NCBI GenBank assembly: GCA_907163345.1
Contig: CAJQUN010000023.1
Location: 8,538,579-8,602,578, forward strand
Reading direction: 5' to 3'
Length of the DNA: 64,000 nt
DNA from: Haberlea rhodopensis
Lineage: Eukaryota; Streptophyta; Magnoliopsida; Lamiales; Gesneriaceae
Shown here: in pieces, positions 10,146 through 20,233 of the stretch
Layout of the letters: every line of letters begins with the position of its first letter
How positions within the stretch are numbered: position 1 is the first letter of the stretch
The notes under the pieces: generated by a model
Seen by the model: only the letters and a program-made list of their open reading frames with translations
Told to the model about the DNA's origin: nothing
The model's database searches: none
Position numbers and translations under genes: made by a program

Positions 10146-11367
10146 CTCGTGCAGTATTACCAAAAATACTACAGTTACCTGCAACCACACCTCCAGGCGC
10201 CTCTCTGGCTTGATCCTCGGTCAAAGCATAAACTCGTGCTTGCTGGGGACCCAGAAAAGTAGGTGGAGCAGTACCCCTAACTTGTGGGTAGCTGGACTGC
10301 TGATACGACTATGCAGGTCTAAACTGAGAACCACCCTGGAAATTACCCCTAGCATGAGGCATCGGTTGATATGGCTGCACTGGTCCCTGATTACGCAACG
10401 GACATGCTCGTGCATAAAGTCCTGTCTGCCCACAACTGTGACAATTTACCTTCACTCCTAGACACTGGTTAGTCGGATGTTTGCCTCCAAAAAAGGCACA
10501 AGGAACACCAGAAGTTGGTACTTCTCCAGAACCCCACGAACCACTGGAGCTTGATGAGATGGATTGAAATTTCTTGAATTTCTTACCCTTTGGTTTGAAT
10601 CTTTGTTGCTTGTGAAACTTTTGTGGCCTTGTCTGCTGCTGGCGCGGTGGAGGATGCTGCTGGAAAGGACCCAGGGAAGAAGATATAGTTCCCTAAGGTA
10701 ACTGTGGAATAAACTGAACACCTCCCCTACTCAATTCAACCTCAACCCCCTTGGCTCTCTCAACCGCCACAGGATATGTAGTGATATCCCCAGAGGTCAC
10801 AAAAGTATAGATGGAAGGATGCAGTCCATCTACGAATCTAGTATACATCGCTCTGGAATTAGTCGCAACATAAGGCATATAGCTCAAAAGTGCAGAAAAT
10901 TGCGATGCATACTCGGCCACAGACAAATTTCCTTGAACCAAGTGGTTGAATTCAGCTTCCTTCACGGTATAGTAGGACAGAGTGGAGTACCGTTCCAAGA
11001 ATTTTGTTTGGAAAACCTCCCATGTTATAGTGACCCCAACCTCAATCAATCCTTTTCTCGTGGCTTCCCACTACAGTTGGGCTCTATCTTTCAACTGATA
11101 CACTGCTAGCTTCAATCGTATGGATGGTGCGTAATTGACAAGGTCAAATAATTACTTCATCTCTCGGATCCACGATTCAGCTTTTTCTCCAGAGTCAATT
11201 CCATTGAATCTCGATGGACGCATATTCTGGAAACGGGTTACTACCGACTCCATATCCAAATCTTGAACCTGTTGAGCTAAATTCTTGACATCATCATGTT
11301 GACGTGTACTAGATGCAGATTCATGCATCACACCGTTGCCCTTACGACCTCTAGCTCCAGGTGCCAT
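10146..11367 (-). pseudogene. Tekay-like-1 gag with zinc knuckle and start of protease
   Basis: Gag starts at 11367 (MAPGARGRKGN...). It runs through a retrotransposon-gag domain (ITWEVFQTKFLERYSTLSYY... and AEYASQFSALLSYMPYV..., 10693-11049). The tail carries a CCHC knuckle at 10402-10443 and then VVAGNCSIFGNT near 10150-10190, the start of the chromovirus protease. Several defects are visible. There is a stop around 11150. The knuckle reads CHSCGQTGLYARAC with Leu (CTT) where His (CAT) is expected. A TAG interrupts the post-knuckle tail near 10305. The DTGA protease site and all of pol are lost at the junction with Copia-B. Confidence 0.88.
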
Positions 11368-11604
11368 TTCAAGATATCAGAATTTATGCCTAATAAGAAT
11401 AGCATACAAGGTTTATAGGAATCTCGCATATAATTCAATACCTACACATTCATGACATATTGAAATTCAAACATATACATCATGTTCATATCTGGTAAAA
11501 TCATATAAGGACATGTAGTCAATCACATGCACAAGCATTTTATTACTAACTCAGTGTCCTAACTCTATCTTGAGCGTATACCAGACTATGATCTGATACC
11601 ATAA
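11368..11604 (-). other. Tekay-like-1 untranslated leader with PBS
   Basis: This short non-coding leader lies between the gag start and the LTR. It contains ATGATCTGATACCA at 11588-11601, whose reverse complement TGGTATCAGATCAT is an iMet-type primer-binding site. The LTR end lies three bases further at 11605. Confidence 0.75.
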
Positions 11605-11728
11605 TGTGAGGTCCGGTCCTAATCGGATGTTTAATTATCACACACTGATTAATTTACGTAAACAACGGAACAATAATTTCACAAGTCTTATTAAATGGCC
11701 CTAAAATTTTTTTTAAGTGATACATATA
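11605..11728 (-). repeat. Tekay-like-1 5' LTR, 3' fragment
   Basis: On the minus strand it ends ...GGACCGGACCTCACA next to the PBS, a CA terminus. Only about 120 bp remain before the Copia-C LTR begins, so Copia-C cut or inserted into this LTR. Confidence 0.65.
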
Positions 11729-11965
11729 TGTTGTGTTGGTTTCGGATTTTAAAGATGACAAAACATACCAGATCGATGTCAACCACATCGATGTCAGCTA
11801 GATCTGTACAGACCAGATCGATGCATTTCAATGTAGATCAGATCAGAGTTTATTTCAGAAAGATCAATTCATACTAAGTTAGCAAACTCCGTTCATCAGT
11901 CCGAATAATCAAACGACTATTTATTGAAGCATTTATTGTTGCATTTAATGATGAAATAGACCAAT
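11729..11965 (+). repeat. Copia-C LTR, first part
   Basis: Starts TGTTGTGTTGGTTTCGG and contains short repeats of CAGATCGATG/CACATCGATGTC. It stops at CCAAT (11961-11965), where LARD-1 inserted, and resumes at 37770 with CCAAA. The 5-bp target duplication has one mismatch. Confidence 0.7.
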
Positions 11966-12294
11966 TGTGATGCTCGGGGATTAATGGTGTTAATCCCGGT
12001 GTGGTAATAATCCTTAATGGATTTTTAATTGTGGCTATTAGAAATTAATTGCGGTTTTGGGTCTCCCGAGGTTGTTAAATCGGGCATTTGGGATCGTTGG
12101 ATCCAAAGGTTGAGATTGTATTATCATTTTAGTGAAAAACCTATGAGTTGGTTTTTTGGTGGGACTTGGAGTCCGGAGTGCTTTATGTTGGGGGTGGTAT
12201 GGGGATTTGATGTTGGAGAGAGTTTTTGAAAACATATGATTTTTAATGAATCATGATGTATTTGTGAGGGTATTGTTATTTTGGAGCATTTTTG

Positions 12295-12303
12295 CTATAT
12301 ATA
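12295..12303 (+). promoter_or_regulatory. TATA box, LARD-1 5' LTR
   Basis: CTATATATA lies in the context TTTTGCTATATATACCA, repeated at the same place in the 3' LTR. The LARD-3 LTR (minus strand) has a close equivalent, GCTATATATACCA. It probably sets the U3/R boundary, with transcription starting about 25-35 bp downstream. Confidence 0.6.
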
Positions 12304-12725
12304 CCAGATGGACTCGGGATTTCGTCATTTTTCCCGGAATCATCTTTCTCTCATCGCTCTCTTCCCTTTCTCTCTCCCAGCTTTACCCCAAAACCCTTCC
12401 CCTCCTTTCCCCTTCAACAAAATCGTTGGGAACACGATTTAGGGGCCGGTTTCTTTGAAGAAAAGCTGGTAATCTCATTCTCCTCTCTTCTAGCTTCGAT
12501 TTGATTGTAATTTTGATGGATTTGGTTGAGTTTTGAATTTGGGTTTGTTTTGGGAGATTTTACAAAATCTTGGAATCTTATGGTTTCGTTTTAAAATGGG
12601 TTTTTAACCGTTGTTGGAGGTTCTATGGTGTTATTTTATTGTTGGTTTGGGTTACAAGGAGTTGGGGTGTGATTTGTGGAGGTTTTAAGCTTTTGAAAAT
12701 GGTGTTTTTCGTGTTGCAGGACATA

Positions 12726-12892
12726 GCGATCGATCGCCCGCTGGCAGTAGGCTTTTCAGCAAGGTAGCGATCGATCGCTACTTTCGAGCGATTGATCACC
12801 TCGCGCCAGTAAGGTCTGGCGATCGATCGCTATATGGAGCGATCGATCGCCAAGGGGCTAGCGATCGATCACCCGGTATAGAGATCGATCGC
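12726..12892. repeat. Cluster of CGATCGATCG palindromes, LARD-1 5' LTR
   Basis: Seven 12-bp sites lie at 12726, 12767, 12788 (degenerate), 12819, 12839, 12861 and 12881. Perfect ones read GCGATCGATCGC. The cluster starts 760 bp from the LTR start and about 420 bp after the TATA box, so it should lie in the transcribed leader. Confidence 0.95.
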
Positions 12893-13804
12893 CAGCAGGT
12901 GAATTTTGGTTTTCTTGGCTTTTTCGTGGGATTTTGGATTTGCGACTTAAATGGTCGGCTTCCGGGGCAATGTTCACATTCCAATGGGAATGCTAGACTT
13001 TTAAAATGGTTTGGTTTGAGCCAAGTTAATTAAACGGAACTCTCGGTTGAGGTTTTTTGGCTATCTTTTAAACGTTTTGAATGGAATATTTTTGGGTATT
13101 ATGCATGCCTAGCCGGGGGCTTTTATTTTGGTAATCGTCATGGATTGATGATGGATTTAGAGGTTGGAAACGTGCGTGGGCACGTGGTTGCATACTTATG
13201 CTTGATTGTGAGTTGTTATGTGTTTTAGCACATATTTCTCCAGGCATGGAACTCAAGCAAGGTTTGGCTTGGACTACGGAAACTTAAGGTACGTGTAATG
13301 TACTAGCATGACCTTAATTATATTATTGCAATTGTTGTGCATGAGATAGATGATTGGTAAGGGTTAGTAGTCGATGCATAATATATGGTGTCTTGCAATA
13401 ATTGGTTAATGGAAACGGGACTGGGTGTGTGATGTTGGTCGGTCTTATGTATCGTTTGGTGCCGCTTTGGAGCGAGCAATTGTCGGGATGTGGTCGCTAT
13501 GGAGCGAACATCGGTAAGTGATGCCGCTACTTTTGAGTGGGCGAGGAAATGCGACCTTTGGCTAGATATCTAGGATATCTGTATTTTATTCCTCTATCGA
13601 TATCGAATTGGATTAGGGATATAGTTAATCAGTGTAATGATTAACTCAATATAGGAATTTGATGATTTTGGTTGTTTTGAGAACATGGACAATACAGTGG
13701 GATCCCGGATGAGGATGATGCCATCCAGGGAGTATAATTTAAATTCTTGGCAATTGATTCTTGTAAATTATGAATTATATAATTGTGATTATTGGTTTGG
13801 TGGT

Positions 13805-15358
13805 TGACCGCTTTATTTTTAAACAAAAGATATTTCAAAGAATGGTGTGAAGCGATTCTACCGCAAGTGCACGGTTGTCAAGTTTTAGTATGGTGAAAAT
13901 TAAGTACGGGTTGTCGAATCCACAGGGACTAATGTATAAGTACCAAATAAGATTAATAAAATTATATTTAGCCTACGATAAAAGAAGTTTGATTAACTAA
14001 AGCTAAATTAAACTAAAGAATAAAGATTAAACTAGAAATAATGAAAAGAATGGTTCCGGAAATGCCAAGGTAAGTTACTCGAGAAAATTACCGAGCTCGT
14101 CATTCAATTATGTTATCTCTAATGATTCAATGGAATTCTCAAATTATCAACCAATTGATTTTAAGGGTGAACGGTTTTCGATATTATTCGATACACTCTC
14201 TCGAGCTGTAACGAAACTAACAATAAATTAGAACAAGTCACTCTCGTGCACCTATTTACTAATTCAAAGTTGCATAAATTATCAAAACCTTATAACTCTA
14301 AATCTCTCGATTCCAAGTTCTCACATATGCGATATCATCTCTCGATCTCAATCGTGACATACATCATAAATTAATGGAGCGTGTTACAACGTTATCTCTC
14401 GATCTCGGCTGTAACCCTCAAATTCAATCAAAGCTAGCTAGACTTTGATTTACACATGCAATTAATTTATGTACAATAACAATCAATGCACTCAAATACC
14501 AATGAATCAATAATCAAACACAACGAAACTAAAACTCAATAATATAAACTAAATTTAATTCAAATCAAATACATAAGAGTTTTATTGTCTCTCGACCTCT
14601 AAAACATCAAATGAAATTGAAAATCAAATAAATTAAAGTTCAGAAATACGATAAACGATGGATGAATCCGTGCGTTGCACCGTGATTTCTTCTCTTGTTC
14701 CTTCCTTGCACTCCGGAATAGATTGGCTCGACCTTGGACGAAGAACGGGGATTGGATCTCCTTTTCCGGCGTTGGGCGGCGGCTCGGGCGGCTCTCCTTG
14801 ACCTAAAACTCGTCTGAAATGGTCTGATATGGTGTGTTTTTGTCTGTGGAAGAGATCCCCTCCTCCAAAATCATGATAAAAAAGGAAAATAAAATCTTCA
14901 GGATTTCGCGTCTCGATCGATCGAGAATTGCTACCGATCGATCGGTGCACTGTTCATGCCAGCTTTTGAAACTCACTGTCTCGCTCGATCGATCGAGAAT
15001 TTCCACCGATCGATCGAGAATTTGAAAAATCAGCTCCGAAGTTACTGCCTCGCTCGATCGATCGAGATTTCCACCGATCGATCGAGCCTTCAAAAATTCT
15101 GATTCTCACTTTCTGCCTGGCTCGATCGATCGAGAGTAAATCTCGATCGATCGAGATTCCGAAAATTTCATTTCCTAAATTTCAGTTCTTTTTCGCCTCG
15201 ACTTCGCCCGTTATCTTCATATTGGCTCATTTCTTCCACTTCCGATCTATTTTCCTGAAACAAACGAATAGACACCACAAAGCATAATATCATCCAGGAA
15301 AAAGAACGGAAAGTAGGAAGAATTTACAGTTAAAAACACTCAAAATCTAACCCTATCA
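13805..15358 (-). repeat. Athila-1 3' LTR
   Basis: On the minus strand it starts TGATAGGGTTAG after the polypurine tract and ends ...AAAATAAAGCGGTCA, a TG...CA structure of 1,554 bp. It matches 20234-21797 over its whole length. Confidence 0.92.
14913..15154. repeat. Cluster of CGATCGATCG palindromes, Athila-1 3' LTR
   Basis: Eight sites start at 14913, 14934, 14985, 15006, 15054, 15074, 15122 and 15143. They form four pairs with 20-21 bp between starts. Flanking bases are mostly TCGATCGATCGA or CCGATCGATCG. The cluster lies 204-445 bp from the LTR start in the element's direction. Confidence 0.95.
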
Positions 15359-15374
15359 ACTCCCCCAAACTTAG
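15359..15374 (-). promoter_or_regulatory. Athila-1 terminal polypurine tract
   Basis: The minus strand reads CTAAGTTTGGGGGAGT directly before the 3' LTR. It would be the RNase H-resistant primer for plus-strand DNA. Confidence 0.8.
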
Positions 15375-16635
15375 ACTTGATCGTCCTCGAGCAAGCAATA
15401 AGCTCAAAAAGAAAAGTGAAACACGATACTAAGCATGAATCATCTTTACAACATACGTAAAATCTCAGAAATCCTACTTACACATCAATAGAAGTCCTTC
15501 AACACTTAACAAGAAGCAATTTCTCCTAAGTTAAACAATACATCGCAACATCGGAACGTGCGTGTGTGCTATTGTCAAACATGAGTTACATACATATCTT
15601 TAAGATCAACATGTGCCATATCAACTCCTAGTCAAGATTACTTTGAACTACACTACAAATTTACTATCCAGCACTTCTCCACTAATGTAATTATTCCCTA
15701 GACTTGGATCAACAGGACTTTAAAAGCTTTTAACGTTAGGCCTTTTGGTGTCGGCTCCAAAGAAAATGTAGGATAGAAGCAAAGAAGAGAGTATAACAGA
15801 ATCAGTTCAAAATCTTCTCACATAAACATTGAGCTTCTCTTCACATTTTCTAGCCTTGGCCACTTTGGGTCTTATTTATCTTTTCTTTTCAAGGCTTTTT
15901 CTCTACATCTTTTCTTTTTCTTTGCTCATTCTTTTGTTCATTTCATTTCTTTCACAATGAACTTCTCAACATATAACAATTTAATGCAATGAATGAGATT
16001 CATTATACTCTCCTAGGGATGGATGAAATTGTTCTTTTAGGCTCAAACCAAGGTGGGTATAATGAGTTTGCCAAGAATGCCGAATGGGGGTCTAATCATA
16101 TGCAATGCATATACCATTCTTTTTCAATAAGGCTCAAAAGGGGACACTAAGGAATAATGAATACAAGGTAGGCTTGAAAGGCACAAACGGTCCAAAGATC
16201 GCCTAAATCATCTCCAAGTCTAGTTCCTAATTATAAATTTCGCCTCAAAGTGCTTTCACTAAACTGTAGAGTTATCTAAGATACTCAAGACTCATCATAG
16301 TTAACACAAGTTTTCAATTTAATCAATACATACTTCACTCAATCATGACTCAATAAGTGCTCAAATTATTCCTCAGTTTTGACATGTAGTTAACAAAGGA
16401 TATATACAAACAAGTTAAGCATTTCCATGACTCCTATCTAGATGAGGATTAATTTCATCATGTATTACCGTTGCAAATCCAACCCATCAATTCTCAAGAA
16501 TAACTCAATCAATAAAAAATTTTTTGTTGGTAATGCTCAAGGATGAATCAGTCTCAACATCATGCAGTCATGCTAGGAAAAGAAACAAGACAAGTAGCAG
16601 AATGTGCAAAAGCAATATATACAAATACTCAAAAA
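15375..16635 (-). other. Athila-1 conserved 3' non-coding block
   Basis: No coding frame is visible. Several segments recur in Athila-2 at 50120-51270 in the same order: AATGGGGGTCT, ACCATTCTTTT, TAAGGCTCAAAA and GTAGGCTTGAAAGGC. A pyrimidine-rich stretch at 15880-15950 is shared in character. The block is bounded by two near-identical polypurine tracts. Confidence 0.75.
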
Positions 16636-16650
16636 CCCCCCCAAACTTAG
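16636..16650 (-). promoter_or_regulatory. Athila-1 internal (second) polypurine tract
   Basis: The minus strand reads CTAAGTTTGGGGGGG, matching the terminal tract (CTAAGTTTGGGGG), about 1.28 kb upstream of it and just after the second ORF. Confidence 0.7.
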
Positions 16651-16720
16651 CATGTGAATTGCCATCAATGAACAATAAAAATAAATGCAAAGGCAAAGAC
16701 ACATACCATGACGACGATCG

Positions 16721-17959
16721 TCACTGATCGTCGTCCTCATCATGCTCCGGAGGGGGAACTGGGTAGTGGTGCTCCTCGCCCTGATATGGCGGAAATGGTG
16801 GGTACTCAGAATGTGGAGGTGCATGCGGCTGATAAGGTGCAAAATGTGGCTCCGGCGGGAACTGGAAACTTGGAAAGCCCTGGGCCATGGCAGTGTTCCA
16901 TGCACTCTGATAGTGCATGAACTCCATCTGACGCTGAGCTACCTGCTCATGGTCCATCTGCAATGCTCTCTGCATGCTATGAATGTCCCGCTGCATGCTG
17001 TGAATGCTCTGCTGCTCCAGGCGAATATCTTGGAGATCCCTATGAAGAGAGTCCAAAGTAACACGTGTATGTTCTGCAGCAGAGGATGATGCTCCAGCTT
17101 GTGTAGTGTCCGAATGTCTTCGTCGGCCCGTAGGAGGTGGTGGAGTGTCCACAATGATCGGTGTCTTCGGCGGAAGTAGCTCCTCGTCTTCCCCCCATGT
17201 CACTCCGTACCGCTGACATAAAGCAGTGATCGTGGATGGAAACGGTAGTGCGGAGGTCGGTGAGCTGCTCCCAATTTCTGCAATGTGATCAGCAATGATC
17301 TCGCCGAAGTCCACTTCCTTCCCTGAGAGGATGGCATATACCAGGACCGCTCTGTCTTTTGTCACCTCAGAAGTGTGGGTCGAAGGCATGACCCGCGAGG
17401 CGACAAATGAAAACCATGCTTGGGCCTCTGGCTTCAAATGTTTCTTTAGAACCAACTGTGGCTCTGCTTTATCATTCCTTTGCCAATCCACTCCCGGCTT
17501 GCCAATAACTGTCAATACCTCATCGTAGTCAATCCTGCTACTCTTGAAAGATTGGTATGCACAGTTTTGAAGTAAAGGCATCCGGTGAATATTGTTGATT
17601 GCGGCTCGATCCACCAACACATCCTTCCCTCGAACATAAACACTTACTTGGTGCCCTGGTCTAACAGCTCGAAGATTTGTGTAAAACTCCCTTACCAGTG
17701 GCACCACAGCATCAATCGGTGTCTGAACGAATTGAAACCACCCTTTTCGCCGGACTGTCCTAATGACAGGACATTCCAATTTATCTATGCTCATACCCCT
17801 TTCACGGCTCATGGGTTTTTTATGGTAGGTGGGGTATAATTCAGCAATTGTGGCATTGAGAAACTTCTTTTCATCATATCCTGGCTAAGAAACAGTGGCC
17901 TCCGCCTGCTTTTGCTTTTGGGAAGCTTCCGCCTGCTTTGACCTCTTTCTGGACGACAT
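16721..17959 (-). pseudogene. Athila-1 ORF2: PF20167-like putative plant transposon protein
   Basis: A 363-aa open frame (17812-16721) follows an in-frame upstream start at 17959 (MSSRKRSKQAEASQKQKQ...) broken by one TAG at 17885-17887 (codon 25), probably a former CAG. The full frame would be 412 aa. The N-terminus is basic. Residues ~65-270 match the plant transposon-protein pattern found beside Athila-type gag-pol: KGWFQFVQTP, LVREFYTNL, VRGKDVLVDRAAINN, RAVLVYAILSGKEVDFGEII. A repeat of IHSMQRDIHSMQRAL suggests a short coiled coil, and the tail is Pro/His-rich and acidic (HDEDDDQ). Function is unknown; it occupies the env-like position. A downstream Met could still initiate. Confidence 0.8.
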
Positions 17960-18765
17960 TTTCTTGCCAAATGATTCCCAACTAATTCAATTAAATTCAA
18001 CTAACACCCCACAACACTGTAAATCCGGCACCCTTCAACACCACAAAACTTCCTCCTAAATTAAATTCTTTCCTAACCCACTTCTACTAAAATTCGAGAA
18101 ATTTTACCAAAAGATAAAATCTTTGAGAATTAGAAACCAATTACCGCTTAAAAATCTGATCTTGGAAAGATTTGGCACTTGGCTTGGAATTCCCTTTTTG
18201 ATGTACTTCTACCCAATTTGCCTTGCAATCCTTCAAATCTGCATTGAAAAACAAATATTACTTCCCATATTTGAAGTAACTTTAAATTGGAAGGAAAAAA
18301 ATGATGAGATTTTGAAAAGGTGGCTAGGGTTCTAATGTGGAGAGGAGAAAAATTGATTTTAAAATGAGAAGGCTGCTGCGTCTGTGCCCTGTTATTTTTC
18401 AAAATTTCTCTCGCTCGATCGATCGGAAAAATTCTCGATCGATCGAGCGAGGCAGTAGGCACAATGTCTTTTTTTTAAAAAAATCGGGCGATCGATCGGA
18501 AAAATTCTCGATCGATCGCTAGCAGCAGCAAACAAAATTTAAAATTTTTCTCAACATCTTTCTCTCGGATTGCCTCGCCTACAACCAACTTGCTCTTGCT
18601 TACACACCTGCAATAGAAAATACACGAATTCATTCCCAGACAAACTCAAAACAAACAAACTAACAAAAACACAACAAAACAAGAAATCAAAAACAAAACT
18701 CGATTAAGGAAAAACGGAAGTTCTTAATTTATAGTCCCAAGCTGGACTGTCACCTCCTTGTCGTC
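17960..18765 (-). other. Athila-1 spacer between gag and ORF2 with palindromes
   Basis: Pol should lie here in an autonomous Athila, but only ~0.8 kb of non-coding DNA is present. Four CGATCGATCG palindromes start at 18415, 18435, 18488 and 18508, again as two pairs 20 bp apart. The tract may derive from LTR-like or leader sequence captured with the deletion. Confidence 0.7.
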
Positions 18766-20039
18766 TCAATTTGATGGCTCCTTTGGATTCTTTACAGAAT
18801 CACTCGGGAGCGTACCTTGCGTCCTCCCAGATATCAACGTGGCCAACTGCCCTATCTGCACTTCCAAATTTTTAATAGATGCATCCTGATTCTGCATCCT
18901 CACCTCCGTTGATGAAATCAGCTTTGCCATCAATTCCTCCATACTCGGCTTTTGTGTGAACCCTGCCTGCGGTTGAGGGTTCAACACATTTTCTTGATTC
19001 GACCACCTCAAATTCGGGTGGTTCCTCCATGGTTGGTTGTAATTCGAGTAGGAATTATTGGGTGGCCTGTTACCTACAAAATTAACAGCCTCAACAGATT
19101 GGTTAAATTGGTTACCTGCCTGGCACTCGATGCTAGGATGACCGCCTCCACACAGCTCACAGAAGATCGCTTGAGCTTGCATTGCTGCTGCTCCCATGCT
19201 GTCAATCTTCCGGTTCATGGCTTCTAATTGAGCCAAAAGAGCAGTGATCTCGTCCACTTGATGGACTCCCATTGGTTTCTGTGGCGTGCTCCTCTCAGAT
19301 TGCCACTGGTAACTGTTGCACGCCATTTCCTCCAACAAGCCTCTTTCGGCGTCTTTCTCATTATGGATCCCCCAGATGCTGCATCAATCATGGAACGGTT
19401 AGCAGAAAATAAACCGTTATAGAACGTTTGTACCTGCAGCCATATGGGTAGACCATGGTGTGGGCATCTCCTCAACAACTCCTTAAAACGATCCCACGCT
19501 TCATACAACGTCTCGGGGTCAAACTGCCCAAAAGTCGTGATATCGTTCCGCATCTTCGCCGTCTTGGAAGGGGGAAAGTACTTTGACAAAAACGCCTTTG
19601 TCATCCCCTCCCATGTTGTTATAGAACCTGCAGGTAGTGAATTCAACAATGCCTTAGCTTTGTCTCGTAATGAAAAGGGGAAAAGTCTTAACCTGATGGC
19701 GTCGTCAGAGACGCCATTGTGTTTGAATGTGTCACAAATCTCCAAAAAGTTGGAGATGTGATTATTCGGATCATCCGTAGCTGCTCCCCCGAACATAACC
19801 GAGTGCTGAATCATTTGTATGATTGCCGGCTTGATCTCAAAATTGTTTGCTTGAATCGTCGGCCTCGTAATACTCGACAACGATCCATGAAATGCTGGTT
19901 GTGCAAAGTCCATCATTGATCTAGGGTGCTGTGCTTCGTTATTATCAGCCATCGCTCGAGCTTCTCGTAATCGCCTAAGTAAAGTTCTTTCTATCTCCGG
20001 ATCGAAAGGCTCGAGAATGGGCTCCTCTCTTCTGAGCAT
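18766..20039 (-). pseudogene. Athila-1 gag
   Basis: The frame starts at 20039 (MLRREEPILEPFDPEIERTL...). The Athila gag core follows: DDPNNHISNFLEICDTFK, LRLFPFSLRDKAKALLNSLP, FLSKYFPPSKTAKMRNDI, FDPETLYEAWDRFKELLRRCPHHGLP. A 1-nt loss at about 19335-19338 shifts the frame. Continuation (LLEEMACNSYQWQSER...) carries a CX2CX3HX4C zinc knuckle, CELCGGGHPSIEC, near 19150 and a coiled-coil-like tail. The ORF ends at 18766, before the NAVTTRSGK motif that leads into protease in Athila-2. Gag would form the particle. Apart from the one frameshift it is well preserved. Confidence 0.92.
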
Positions 20040-20233
20040 GCACTAGAGAAACGGTTCCTGTACAAAATAGACAAAAGGAGACAACAAAATACACAAAGTT
20101 GTTAACAAGATCAACAAAAGAAAACAAAGAAAAGAAAAACAAAAACACAATAATAAAAGAATTGGCTAAATTACAATTAACTAATCTCGTATGATATTAT
20201 ACAGATTAGTCCCCGGCAACGGCGCCAAAAACT
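20040..20233 (-). other. Athila-1 leader with tRNA-Asp-type PBS
   Basis: A short A-rich leader. The PBS at 20210-20227 reads on the minus strand TGGCGCCGTTGCCGGGGA, the characteristic Athila/Tat primer site complementary to tRNA-Asp. It begins a few bases from the LTR end at 20234. Confidence 0.85.

Noticed and set aside
12246..12504. Possible exon with Pro/Ser-rich frames at the LARD-1 LTR (also 35678-35936)
   Set aside because: Present in both LTRs immediately after the TATA box; pyrimidine-rich leader sequence, frames differ between copies.
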